A stretch of DNA of 64,000 nt from contig CALCJK010000017.1 in assembly GCA_937967455.1 (NCBI GenBank), positions 1 to 64,000 on the forward strand, in the 5' to 3' direction. The notes beneath the pieces are model-generated. The model did no database searches. It had not been told where the DNA came from and saw only the letters and a list, made by a program, of their open reading frames with translations. Within the stretch, counting starts at the first letter, position 1. Every line of letters starts with the position of its first letter. The translations under genes were made by a program, and so were the position numbers. Positions 36,238 to 45,625 of the stretch are shown in pieces. Source of the DNA: an uncultured bacterium. GTDB lineage: Bacteria > Bacteroidota > Ignavibacteria > UBA10030 > BY39.

Positions 36238-36965
36238 ATTATCTTCTTGCTTTCATCAACTATAAAGTCCGACACCAGAATTCTTCCGCATTGTTCACAT
36301 GTAAATATTTTTTTATTCTGCCGTAACTCAACTAATTTTTGAATTGGTACAGTATTGAAGCATCCACCACATGAGTTTTTCTTAATTCCTACAACTGCCT
36401 TCCCGTCTTTTGCTTTGCGTATTTTTTCATACAAAGCTAAATCAGCTTTTGAGATTTTAACCAAAATCTTCTCTCTTTTATGCTTGTACATCAGTTCTTC
36501 TTCTTCATTCTCTTTAGATATTTTAGCTAACTCTTCCCTTTTTTCACCTAATTCTTCCTCAAGTTCACTTAACTCTTTCTTAAATGATTCCAAATCATTC
36601 TTTGCGTTTTGAATGTTACCTTCATAGATTACAATCTGTCTGGTTAACTCTTCGATATTCTTTTCAGCATTATCAATTTCTATGGTCAAAGCATCATATT
36701 GCTTGTTTGTTTTTACCTGAAACAATTGCTTTTTATATTTTTCGATTTTTTCGGCTAGAGTTATCATTTCTAGATCCGCCTCATCACTCTTAAGCTGTAA
36801 ATTTTTTATTTCCTGTTCCTTTTCACTTATTCTTTTTTTTAAGTTATCTACTTTTTCGGTTAATTCTCTTACTAATTGTGGCAAATCACCTTTAAAATAT
36901 TCAAGCTCATCTAAGTGTGAATCGATGAGTTGAAGAGTATACAAATTAATTAATCGCGTTTCCAA
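36234..36965 (-). CDS. Coiled-coil C4 zinc-ribbon protein (COG1579)
   Basis: 243-residue cytoplasmic protein. Residues 20-175 form a long antiparallel coiled coil rich in Glu, Lys and Leu. The C-terminus has a C4 zinc ribbon with CGGC and CEQC about 23 residues apart. This is the zf-RING_7 / COG1579 architecture, predicted to bind nucleic acids but of unclear function. It is nine bases downstream of the Nif3-like gene and overlaps rnhA by four bases, a linkage common in many bacteria. Confidence 0.88.
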   Translation of the reverse strand: METRLINLYTLQLIDSHLDELEYFKGDLPQLVRELTEKVDNLKKRISEKEQEIKNLQLKSDEADLEMITLAEKIEKYKKQLFQVKTNKQYDALTIEIDNAEKNIEELTRQIVIYEGNIQNAKNDLESFKKELSELEEELGEKREELAKISKENEEEELMYKHKREKILVKISKADLALYEKIRKAKDGKAVVGIKKNSCGGCFNTVPIQKLVELRQNKKIFTCEQCGRILVSDFIVDESKKII

Positions 36966-36974
36966 GAATATCTC

Positions 36975-38081
36975 CTAAAATATTTTTATTGGATTTCGAA
37001 TTTTTGTAGAAATAATAAGCTGAATATTTTCTTTTATTTCAGCAAACTTTGACCTAAGTGTGCTTGCTAAAGATTCAAGAATTATTATTTCTGTTTCATA
37101 ATGGCCGGCATCAACTAACATTATTTTGCCTGCAAATTCTTGAAAGTCATGATATCCAATATCGCCAGTAACAAAAGCATCAGCTTTAGCATTTATTGCA
37201 TCCTGTACCAAACTACTTCCTGAACCGCCACATACTGCAACTGATTTGATTTTATCCTGACTACCTTCAACATACTTTAATACTTCACATTGTAGATTAT
37301 CTTTTACAATTTGTAAAAATTTTTTTTGTGTTATAGAGTTTTCATATTCACCAATAGCACCAGCTCCATATTCTGTTAGCGTGTTAGTTAGTGGATATAT
37401 ATCAAATGCTGGTTCTTCATAAGGATGAGCAAGACGCATAGCATTTACTACATCAATTAGTCTCCACTCTGGGAATATCATTTCTAATCTTACTTCTTCA
37501 ACCTTTTCAAGTTCTCCAGGTTTTCCAATGAATGGTTTACTAAATTGGCTACCTTTGAAAGTCCCTATGCCAGATGTCCTGAATGAACAATAGTCATACT
37601 CACCAATTTTACCTGCACCAGCTACAGCCATAGCTTCTATAATTTTTTCGACATAATCCACGGGTACAAAAACTATAATTTTCTTTAAGAATTCTTCAGC
37701 AGGTTTCAATACTTTGATTTTTTTCAGTTCGAGTTTTTCCGCAAGTGCGTAACTAACTCCATGCTTTGTAAAATCTAAATTTGTATGTACACTAATCAAA
37801 GAAATATTATTTGAAACAAGCTTAAAAACTAGTTTACCTTTTGTATCGTTTGAGTTTATTGATTTTATTGGTACATAGATTAAAGGGTGATGAGAAATAA
37901 TCAAATCAATATTTTTGTTAATACATTCATCAATAGTATCTTCAGTTAAATCAAGTGTTAATAAAATTTTATGGACTGGTTTTTCAGGACTCCCAACCTG
38001 TAATCCAACATTGTCCTTTTCCCAAGCCAATCTCTTTGGTGCTATATCTTCAAGTATTTTTTCAATCTCTTTTACTATCAT
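36975..38081 (-). CDS. Nif3-like dinuclear metal-centre protein
   Basis: 368-residue protein of the Nif3/YqfO family (also annotated as GTP cyclohydrolase I type 2-like). Metal ligands are in IISHHPLIY (about residue 64), VHTNLD (about 99) and VDAGHYETE near 330. Its length shows the inserted PII-like middle domain (about 130-235) of the YqfO subtype. The biochemical role is unsettled. The start codon is preceded, with only five bases between, by the T tract of a strong terminator hairpin, and no ribosome-binding site is visible. Confidence 0.88.
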   Translation of the reverse strand: MIVKEIEKILEDIAPKRLAWEKDNVGLQVGSPEKPVHKILLTLDLTEDTIDECINKNIDLIISHHPLIYVPIKSINSNDTKGKLVFKLVSNNISLISVHTNLDFTKHGVSYALAEKLELKKIKVLKPAEEFLKKIIVFVPVDYVEKIIEAMAVAGAGKIGEYDYCSFRTSGIGTFKGSQFSKPFIGKPGELEKVEEVRLEMIFPEWRLIDVVNAMRLAHPYEEPAFDIYPLTNTLTEYGAGAIGEYENSITQKKFLQIVKDNLQCEVLKYVEGSQDKIKSVAVCGGSGSSLVQDAINAKADAFVTGDIGYHDFQEFAGKIMLVDAGHYETEIIILESLASTLRSKFAEIKENIQLIISTKIRNPIKIF

Positions 38082-38085
38082 TTAT

Positions 38086-38121
38086 AAAAAAAATGTCCTG
38101 AATTTTTTCTTCAGGACATTT
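38086..38121 (-). terminator. Strong intrinsic terminator at the Nif3 gene start
   Basis: On the minus strand AAATGTCCTGAA and TTCAGGACATTT form a perfect 12-bp stem with a seven-base loop, followed by eight T residues. It lies about 150 bp beyond the stop of the DHOD-like gene, and its T tract ends five bases before the ATG of the Nif3-like gene. Confidence 0.85.
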
Positions 38122-38274
38122 AAAATTTTAGTTCTTTTTATTCTGTTTTTTGGATTGGTCTTCGAATATTTCAAATTTAAGAAGAAATTTTAAATAACTC
38201 ATTTTCATGCTATATCAATATAGAAATTAGTCTGAATAAATGCAAATTTCTAAATAGATTTTATTGATGATATA

Positions 38275-39264
38275 TCATCTATAACTATTTAACACTTTCA
38301 TATAATTAGCTCTTTCAAATGCAGCAGGTTCGCGAACAGATTTATGACTCATACTTCCAATCATCTGACGCACAGATTCGTATTCATGCTCTTCCATCCA
38401 TTTTTGCATCTCATCCAGTACCTTAGTGATATGTGAAGCTCCATTTTTTAAGAGCGCTGAACACATCATTGTTACACTTGAGCCAACCATTAACATTTTC
38501 AATACATCCTCAGCGTTATGAATACCACTTGTAGCTGCGATATCAGCTTTAATCTTTCCATATAAAATTGCTATCCATCTGAGCGGCAGGCGCATAGCTT
38601 GTGGAGTACTTAAAAATATATTTGGGACAACATCTAATGTTTCCAAATCAATATCTGGTTGATAAAATCTATTGAAAAGAACTAAAGCATTTGCACCATT
38701 TTGATCAAGCTTATATGCAATATTTGCTATTGAGCTAAAAAATGGAGAAAGTTTGATTGCAACTGGTATTTTAACTTCACTTTTAACTATCCTTAATATA
38801 TCAACATAAAGTTGTTCAACTTCAACACCACTTTGATTCGGATTTGTTGGGATGAAATAGATATTTAATTCCAAACCGTCAGCACCAGCTTGTTCAATTT
38901 TCTTAGCATATTCCAGCCAACCCCCAGTTGTGACACCATTTAAACTTGCAATAACTGGAATATCGATTGCATCTTTAGCAGCTCGAATGTGATTTAAATA
39001 TTCATCGGGACCAAGGTGATAAACTTCAGGTTCAGGAAAATATGTTAGTGCTTCAGCATAGCTTTCGCTTCCTTGAGTTGTCAAATAATTAAGTTCAAGT
39101 GCTTCGTGAGTGATCTGCTCTTCAAACAACGAGTGAAGCACAACAGCAGATGCACCAGCATCCTCAAGTGCTTTAATAGTTGATATTTCATACATTAATG
39201 GTGAAGCTGAAGGTACTATGGGATTTTTTAATTTCAAACCCATATAGTTAGTTGATAAATCCAT
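38275..39264 (-). CDS. Dihydroorotate dehydrogenase-like flavoprotein
   Basis: 329-residue TIM-barrel protein of the DHOD/PreA superfamily. The opening LSTNYMGLKLKNPIVPSASP and SLNGVTTGGWLEYAKKIEQA are typical. The catalytic-base region of true DHOD is not obvious, and the C-terminal helix differs. It is 25 bp downstream of pyruvate:ferredoxin oxidoreductase, a linkage seen in many anaerobes. A role in electron transfer or a side reaction with PFOR is possible, and pyrimidine synthesis is less likely. Confidence 0.85.
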   Translation of the reverse strand: MDLSTNYMGLKLKNPIVPSASPLMYEISTIKALEDAGASAVVLHSLFEEQITHEALELNYLTTQGSESYAEALTYFPEPEVYHLGPDEYLNHIRAAKDAIDIPVIASLNGVTTGGWLEYAKKIEQAGADGLELNIYFIPTNPNQSGVEVEQLYVDILRIVKSEVKIPVAIKLSPFFSSIANIAYKLDQNGANALVLFNRFYQPDIDLETLDVVPNIFLSTPQAMRLPLRWIAILYGKIKADIAATSGIHNAEDVLKMLMVGSSVTMMCSALLKNGASHITKVLDEMQKWMEEHEYESVRQMIGSMSHKSVREPAAFERANYMKVLNSYR

Positions 39265-39289
39265 AACTTTCCCTTTCTAAATTAAAATT

Positions 39290-42200
39290 TTATTTTTGTT
39301 CGCCATTTCCACCATTATAGCGGATTGTAGCAAGTTGTTCATATAAATGGTATTTCAGCTTTGCATCTTTATTTGCTAATTCTATTAATCTTTTCGCTTC
39401 TTCTGGTTTACTCTTAGTTAACATTTTGTAACGAGTTTCGAGATATGCATAATCTTTAAATGAGATAGTTGGCGCCTTTGAATCCAATTTTAATGGATTC
39501 TTTCCTTCTTTTAATAAAACAGGATTATACCGGTACAATGGCCAGTGTCCACTCTCTACAGCAGCTTTTTGATTTTCAAGTGCTTTTGTCATATTAATTC
39601 CGTGTGCAATACAGTGACTGTATGCAATAATCAGAGATGGACCGTCATATGCTTCGGCTTCAATAAATGCTCTAACAGTTTGTAGATCATTAGCACCGAA
39701 AGCTACCTGTGCAACATAAACATTTCCATAGCTCATTGCCATCATACCTAAATCTTTTTTTGCAACGGGTTTTCCACCGGCTGCAAATTTTGCAACCGCA
39801 GCACGAGGTGTCGCTTTAGACATCTGTCCACCAGTATTTGAATACACTTCAGTATCCAAAACTAAAAGATTAACATTTCTATTTGAAGCAATAACATGAT
39901 CAAGTCCTCCGTAACCAATATCGTATGCCCATCCATCGCCACCAACTATCCACACACTTTTCTTAATTAGGAAATCAGCAATAGCATCAAGTTGTTTTGC
40001 TTCTGGAGAATTAATACTAACCAGTCTTTGTCTAAGCAATGTTACTCTTTGGCGTTGTTCTGCGATACCAGCTTCTGTTGACTGATCAGCATTTATAATT
40101 GCATCAATTAGTTCTGAACCAATTTCATTAGCAAGTTTTTGCATTAATTCAATTGCGAATTCATGTTGCTTATCTATAGTCAGTCTAAATCCATAACCAA
40201 ATTCAGCATTATCTTCAAAAAGTGAATTCGACCAAGTTGGTCCCCTACCTTCTTTGTTTTTAGCGTATGGAGTTGTCGGTAGATTTCCACCATATATTGA
40301 AGAGCATCCGGTTGCATTTGCAATATAAGTTCTATCACCAAACAATTGAGTTAATAATTTAATGTATGGCGTTTCGCCACAGCCACTACATGCTCCTGAA
40401 TATTCAAATAGTGGTTCTAGTAATTGGCATCCTTTAACTGTATTGATCTGAACTTTTGCTCTATCATATTCAGGTAGCTCGAGGAAGAAATCGTAATTCG
40501 ATCTTTCAGTTATACGAAGTGGAATTTGATCAGCCATATTAAGTGCTTTAAGTCGAGTCTCAGTTTTGTTTTTAGCCGGACAAACTTCAACACATAATCC
40601 ACAACCTGTACAATCTTCTGGAGCAATTTGAATTGTGTAAACCATATTTGGCTCGAATTCTTTACCTTTTACTCTTGTCCACTTAAATGTAGGTGGTGCT
40701 TGTGCAGTATATTTTTCATCATAAACTTTAACTCTGATAGCCGCATGTGGACAGACAAGTATACATTTGTTACATTGAATACAAACTTCCGGATCCCAAA
40801 CAGGTATTTCGAGTGCAATATTTCTTTTTTCCCACCGAGCAGTATCAGTCATAAATGTACCGTCCGGTGCAAAAGCACTCACAGGTAATGTGTCCCCAAG
40901 TCCACCATAAATCTTAGCCAAGACATTGCGAACATATTCAGGGGCTCTTGGATCCGACATTACAGGTTCGAGTTCAATGTTGCTTGTGACTTTATTTGGA
41001 ACTTTAATCTCATGTAAATTGGCAAGAGTTTGATCCACAGCTTGATAATTCATTTTAACAATTTGTTCACCTTTTGAGCCATATGTTTTCTTGATGGCAT
41101 CTTTAATTTTTTGAATTGCTTCATCTTTGGGCAATACATTAGAAATAGCAAAGAAGCAAGTTTGCATTATGGTATTTACTCTTTCACCCATTCCTGCTTG
41201 CTCAGCAACTTTATATCCATCAATTACATAAAACTTCAATTTTTTATCAATAATTTGTTGTTGAACAGTTTTGGGTAATTTATCCCACACCTCATCTGGG
41301 CCGAATGGACTATTGAGTAAGAAAGTAGCACCAGGAAGAGCATTCTTTAACATATCATATCGTTCGAGAAAGACCCATTGATGACAGGCTACGAAATTTG
41401 CTTTATCAATTAAATATGTTGATTTAATTGGTTTTGGTCCAAAACGTAAATGTGAAACAGTTACTGCACCAGATTTTTTTGAATCGTAAACAAAATAACC
41501 CTGAGCATAAAAATCAGTCTCCTCACCAATTATCTTTATAGAATTTTTATTTGCACTAACAGTACCATCAGCGCCCAGACCGTAGAAAAGAGACCTTATT
41601 ACATCTTCTCTCTCTATAGAAAATTCTGGATCGTATTCAATAGATGTATGTGTAACATCGTCAAAAATACCAACTGTAAAAGAATTTTTTGGTTTATCTT
41701 TCTTAAGTTCATCCAAAACGCCTTTTACCATCGCCGGAGTAAATTCCTTAGAAGCAAGTCCGTATCTACCACCAATAATTTTTGGATAATTTTTTAAGCT
41801 TAAAATTCCTGAAGAAAAAGCTTCACTAATTGCAGTTACTACGTCTTTATATAATGGTTCACCACCAGCTCCTGGCTCTTTTGTGCGATCCAAAACCGCA
41901 ATTGATTTTACAGTAGCAGGAATTGCCTGTAAGAAATGTTTTACTGAAAAAGGTCTATATAATCTTACTTTTATTAATCCAACTTTTTCACCTTTACTGG
42001 TTAAATAATCAACCGTTTCTTCAGCAGTTTCGGCACCTGAACCCATCATAACAATTATTCTTTCTGCATCTGGTGCACCGAAATAATCAAAAAGATGATA
42101 TTGACGCCCCACAAGATTTGCAAATTTTTCCATAACCTTTTGAACTATATCAGGAACCTTTAAATAGAAAGGGTTTACAGTTTCGCGTGCCTGGAAAAAT

Positions 42201-42871
42201 ACATCTGGATTTTGAGCAGTCCCACGAATAACTGGACGATCAGGTGATAGTGCTCTTTTTCGATGAGCAATTACTAATTCCTCATCTATCATTGTTCTGA
42301 TATCTTCAAGAGATAATTGTTCTATCTTCATAACTTCGTGTGATGTTCTGAATCCATCGAAAAAGTGAACAAAAGGAATTCTGGCTTCTAATGTAGCTGC
42401 TTGAGCAATAAGTGCGTTATCCATCACTTCTTGAACAGAATTTGATGCGAGCATTGCCCATCCAGTAGAACGCACAGCCATTACATCACTATGATCACCA
42501 AAAATTGATAAAGCATGAGTTGCTACTGTTCTCGCAGATATATGAAATACTGTAGGTGTTAATTCACCTGCTATTTTAAACATATTGGGAATCATCAAAA
42601 GCAAGCCCTGAGATGCAGTGAAAGTTGTTGTTAATGAACCAGCCTGCAAAGCACCGTGTACTGCACCAGCGGCGCCACCTTCACTTTGCATCTCAACAAC
42701 AGTAGGGACTGTGCCCCATATGTTCTTCTCACCTGCTGCCGACCAGGCGTCTGCCCACTCACCCATATTTGAAGAGGGCGTAATTGGGTAAATTGCTATT
42801 ACTTCATTGGTTTTATGAGCAACATACGCAGCTGCTTCATTACCATCAATTGTAACTTTTTTACGTGCCAT
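39290..42871 (-). CDS. nifJ: Pyruvate:ferredoxin (flavodoxin) oxidoreductase
   Basis: 1193-residue single-chain enzyme making acetyl-CoA, CO2 and reduced ferredoxin from pyruvate, or the reverse for carbon fixation. Domain I begins MARKKVTIDGNEAAAYVAHK. Two [4Fe-4S] clusters are in CIQCNKCILVCP and CTGCGLCVEVCP (about 700-770). The proximal cluster cysteines are in SGACSGCGETPY and ATGCSSIYGGN. The TPP site is GDGWAYDIGYGG with SNTGGQMSKATP (about 970-1010). A GGAG ribosome-binding site precedes the ATG. It shows a capacity for anaerobic metabolism. Confidence 0.97.
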   Translation of the reverse strand: MARKKVTIDGNEAAAYVAHKTNEVIAIYPITPSSNMGEWADAWSAAGEKNIWGTVPTVVEMQSEGGAAGAVHGALQAGSLTTTFTASQGLLLMIPNMFKIAGELTPTVFHISARTVATHALSIFGDHSDVMAVRSTGWAMLASNSVQEVMDNALIAQAATLEARIPFVHFFDGFRTSHEVMKIEQLSLEDIRTMIDEELVIAHRKRALSPDRPVIRGTAQNPDVFFQARETVNPFYLKVPDIVQKVMEKFANLVGRQYHLFDYFGAPDAERIIVMMGSGAETAEETVDYLTSKGEKVGLIKVRLYRPFSVKHFLQAIPATVKSIAVLDRTKEPGAGGEPLYKDVVTAISEAFSSGILSLKNYPKIIGGRYGLASKEFTPAMVKGVLDELKKDKPKNSFTVGIFDDVTHTSIEYDPEFSIEREDVIRSLFYGLGADGTVSANKNSIKIIGEETDFYAQGYFVYDSKKSGAVTVSHLRFGPKPIKSTYLIDKANFVACHQWVFLERYDMLKNALPGATFLLNSPFGPDEVWDKLPKTVQQQIIDKKLKFYVIDGYKVAEQAGMGERVNTIMQTCFFAISNVLPKDEAIQKIKDAIKKTYGSKGEQIVKMNYQAVDQTLANLHEIKVPNKVTSNIELEPVMSDPRAPEYVRNVLAKIYGGLGDTLPVSAFAPDGTFMTDTARWEKRNIALEIPVWDPEVCIQCNKCILVCPHAAIRVKVYDEKYTAQAPPTFKWTRVKGKEFEPNMVYTIQIAPEDCTGCGLCVEVCPAKNKTETRLKALNMADQIPLRITERSNYDFFLELPEYDRAKVQINTVKGCQLLEPLFEYSGACSGCGETPYIKLLTQLFGDRTYIANATGCSSIYGGNLPTTPYAKNKEGRGPTWSNSLFEDNAEFGYGFRLTIDKQHEFAIELMQKLANEIGSELIDAIINADQSTEAGIAEQRQRVTLLRQRLVSINSPEAKQLDAIADFLIKKSVWIVGGDGWAYDIGYGGLDHVIASNRNVNLLVLDTEVYSNTGGQMSKATPRAAVAKFAAGGKPVAKKDLGMMAMSYGNVYVAQVAFGANDLQTVRAFIEAEAYDGPSLIIAYSHCIAHGINMTKALENQKAAVESGHWPLYRYNPVLLKEGKNPLKLDSKAPTISFKDYAYLETRYKMLTKSKPEEAKRLIELANKDAKLKYHLYEQLATIRYNGGNGEQK

Positions 42872-43136
42872 TAAATATAATCTCCATTTTATTAATAATT
42901 TTTAAATTCTTTTGGAAAGTAACGATTGGAAAATTAAACTTGATCAGTCTAATTGATTGGTTTTTTAATATAAAAAAATTCACACAAATATAAAATATAT
43001 AAATTTTTAAAATTAATAATTTCTATAAACATTTTCTCAAAATATAGAATCTCGCTGTCGAATAATTTTTTGTAATTATCAAATTTACATATAATAAAAG
43101 ATATTAATGCAAGAATTATGCCTCTTTAGGAGAAAA

Positions 43137-43706
43137 TCATAGAGAAAATTTAGATATACTAAATACAAAAGTCTGTGCAGCAGAATACAATTCAGTTAAA
43201 TCTTTTTCATACCAAACACCTGAAAGGGGAACTGCTGAACATTCATAATATCTATTATTTATTTCAAATATTATAACTCGGATTTTCTTACTTGTCCAAT
43301 CAGAAAAATATTCATATGCACAATAATTTTTATTTCCCATTTTGAATATTTCTGGTTTTCTACTCAATTTGAAATCTTGTGAGATTTCAGACTTAAAAGC
43401 TAAACTAATATTAGCAACCAGAATTAATCCACCTTGTTGAATTTTCATCACAGTTGCACTATCTAAAATTATTTCTTCCACTATTATAGAACTGGAATAA
43501 TCCTCTTTTAACAACCAAAAAAGATAGTTCGGAGATTGAGCATTATCATTTGGTACAAACCAACCCTGAGGGATAAATGCTGATAATGATCCATCTTTTG
43601 TAGATACATACTCAGAACTTAATGGGTAATCGTATGAATAATGAAAAGATGCTGTACAAGCAAAAAAAAATATGAATAAAATAAAATAAAATAAATTTTT
43701 TAACAC
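43137..43706 (-). CDS. Putative lipoprotein of unknown function
   Basis: 189-residue protein with a lipoprotein-like signal (hydrophobic run ending FFACTAS, Cys17). The body has a PsbP-like feel (SAFIPQGWFVPND, a beta-rich domain with a conserved Trp region) but I cannot assign a family. It starts three bases downstream of the PorV-like gene on the same strand, so both probably belong to one envelope operon. The lipobox is imperfect (Phe at -3). Confidence 0.65.
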   Translation of the reverse strand: MLKNLFYFILFIFFFACTASFHYSYDYPLSSEYVSTKDGSLSAFIPQGWFVPNDNAQSPNYLFWLLKEDYSSSIIVEEIILDSATVMKIQQGGLILVANISLAFKSEISQDFKLSRKPEIFKMGNKNYCAYEYFSDWTSKKIRVIIFEINNRYYECSAVPLSGVWYEKDLTELYSAAQTFVFSISKFSL

Positions 43707-43709
43707 AAA

Positions 43710-44738
43710 TTAATCTAATTTACGTGAAAATTTTTCACTTTCAAATGTAAATGTAATTGAAACTCTGTGAGTATCATCAAATCTATTATCAGTGAGTTTT
43801 GAAGTAGCAAAAGTGTAATCTATATCAAATTTTGGCAGGTGAATCCCAGCTCCGAAATTGGTTGTACCTATCTCGCTATAGCCTGCTCTCAGTGCGATAA
43901 TATTTTTATAATCAAATTCGAGACCTGAATGTAAGTCAAAACTTATACCACCAATATTAAAATTAGATGCATACTTTCTATTTTCAAACCTGATATCAAA
44001 ATCTAACACTGGAATAAATCTTCCACCTAATGCCTCAATAAAATAAGAAGAGCCTATCTTTAAAGTTGGACTGATTAATTCATTTGTACCGTTATTCCAT
44101 GCAATTAAGGTTGTTGTAGCATCTTGTAAATTTATTCCAAAAAATAAATTTCTGTAGGGAGAAAATTGCATACCTATATCAAATCCGATACCTACTGCAT
44201 TACCTACACTCATATTTCGATGGATAAACTTCAAATTTGCACCATATGACAATAAATCAGATTGTTTTATTGAATAACTTAAATAAAAAGCATAATCGAC
44301 TGCATTGAAATATGTAATTTTATCTTTGTCAAGTCTTTCATTCTCATCAAAAATTCCATTTCCATTCTCATCAATTAAAGCATTTCTGGTATCTGCAATT
44401 CCATCTATACCAAGTCTTATAATCCCTAAACCAATACTTGCGTTGGAGTAGACTGGAAAAGCAATTCCGGCATAATCATAATTTACAATTCCGCCAAACT
44501 GTTCGGTATGCATCAACGACATTTGTGGATAGTTTATTCTCGAGAGGCCAGCTGAGTTCCAGTAAATAGAATTGACATCATTTGCAATGGCTGTATATGC
44601 ACCACCTAAAGCTAAAGCTCTACCCCCCACACCAATAGCTAAAAATTCACCAGCATATTTACCTATCCCGGTACTGGAAAAAGAAGTGCTTATACTCACA
44701 ATTAAAATCAACAAAATCTTATAAATTCTTATTATCAT
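43710..44738 (-). CDS. PorV/PorQ family outer-membrane barrel
   Basis: 342-residue exported protein. A signal peptide (1-21) precedes GKYAGEFLAIGVGGRALALG and GAYTAIANDVNSIYWNSAGL, the typical opening of PorV/PorQ-type FadL-fold barrels (UPF0164). An insertion at about 125-140 (DENGNGIFDENERLDKD) is an Asp/Asn-rich calcium-loop-like motif. The rest is amphipathic strands ending FTFESEKFSRKLD. PorV works in type IX secretion, but this broad family has many members with other roles. The gene is divergent from the receiver-DHp gene at 44912. Confidence 0.78.
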   Translation of the reverse strand: MIIRIYKILLILIVSISTSFSSTGIGKYAGEFLAIGVGGRALALGGAYTAIANDVNSIYWNSAGLSRINYPQMSLMHTEQFGGIVNYDYAGIAFPVYSNASIGLGIIRLGIDGIADTRNALIDENGNGIFDENERLDKDKITYFNAVDYAFYLSYSIKQSDLLSYGANLKFIHRNMSVGNAVGIGFDIGMQFSPYRNLFFGINLQDATTTLIAWNNGTNELISPTLKIGSSYFIEALGGRFIPVLDFDIRFENRKYASNFNIGGISFDLHSGLEFDYKNIIALRAGYSEIGTTNFGAGIHLPKFDIDYTFATSKLTDNRFDDTHRVSITFTFESEKFSRKLD

Positions 44739-44871
44739 AAAAATCCTTTTATTTTCTATGTTCTAACAAAAATTCCGAAAAATTAATTTAAAAAGCAAAT
44801 ATTTTATCATACACCCTAGAACTTAATTTAAATAAAAATTATCAGTATTTAAGAATTTACTTTAAACTTTC

Positions 44872-44900
44872 TTGATATTTAATTAAAATTTATGCATATT
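44872..44900 (+). promoter_or_regulatory. Candidate promoter of the second receiver-DHp gene
   Basis: TTGATA, 17 bp, CATATT. The -10 box is only a partial match. Transcription would start so close to the ATG at 44912 that the second ATG (44924) may be the real start, or the mRNA has a very short leader. Confidence 0.35.
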
Positions 44901-44911
44901 TTAGTGTTAAA

Positions 44912-45598
44912 ATGAATAATTTTATGGAAACAATTTCAATTTTAATTATTGAGCCAACTGAATTGGCGTTCGAAACTTTAAGTAATCAATTTAAAAAAGC
45001 TTTAAAAAACAATATTATACTGGATAAAGTCAATTATCAAACAATACAAGATTTCATAAAAGATAAGATTCCAATTTATGATCTGGTATTAATTGGTGAA
45101 TTGATAGAACCCAAGGAAACTATAAAAATTTCAGGTTTACTCAGACAAAGTGGTTTCTATATGCCATTGATCTTATTAACACAAGTGCAAGATACAAAAT
45201 TAACAATCCAACAAATTGAAGCTGGTATTGATGATTGTCTAAATGTTTACGAATTCGAATCAGAAACATTTGCATGGAGCCTTACAAGTTTAATTCAGAA
45301 ATCTGAGATAAAACAGAAGGCTGAAGAATTTGAAACCATTAGAGCAAAAATTTTATCACTTTATACAGCTTTAGCTAAAATAACTCATGAAATAAATAAT
45401 CCGCTTGGAGTTATGAGATTAGCAATTTTTCAAATAAAAAATAAATCAAATAATGATGAATCCTTAAATAAATACATTCAAATGATCTCTGATAACATAG
45501 ATAAAATTGAAAGCCAAATCACCGATCTAAGAAAAGTAAGAGAAGAAATGCAGGTCGAACAAACAATACTTCGCAAAATTTTATCTTTAAAAGAATAA
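44912..45598 (+). CDS. Pseudo-receiver-DHp protein without ATPase domain
   Basis: 228-residue protein with the same architecture as the one at 22130. Residues 7-128 follow the receiver fold, but the acidic pair is replaced by IEPTE, the phosphoacceptor position by IGEL (about residue 62), and the Lys is lost, so it should not be phosphorylated there. A coiled-coil linker leads into a DHp helix with His159 in KITHEINNPLGVMRL and a second helix to about residue 212. There is no HATPase domain, and the next gene starts 27 bp later. That gene is a giant hybrid kinase, a likely partner. A second ATG four codons in is an alternative start. Confidence 0.78.
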   Translation: MNNFMETISILIIEPTELAFETLSNQFKKALKNNIILDKVNYQTIQDFIKDKIPIYDLVLIGELIEPKETIKISGLLRQSGFYMPLILLTQVQDTKLTIQQIEAGIDDCLNVYEFESETFAWSLTSLIQKSEIKQKAEEFETIRAKILSLYTALAKITHEINNPLGVMRLAIFQIKNKSNNDESLNKYIQMISDNIDKIESQITDLRKVREEMQVEQTILRKILSLKE

Positions 45599-45625
45599 AT
45601 TAATATACCATTAAAAAAAAGAAAA

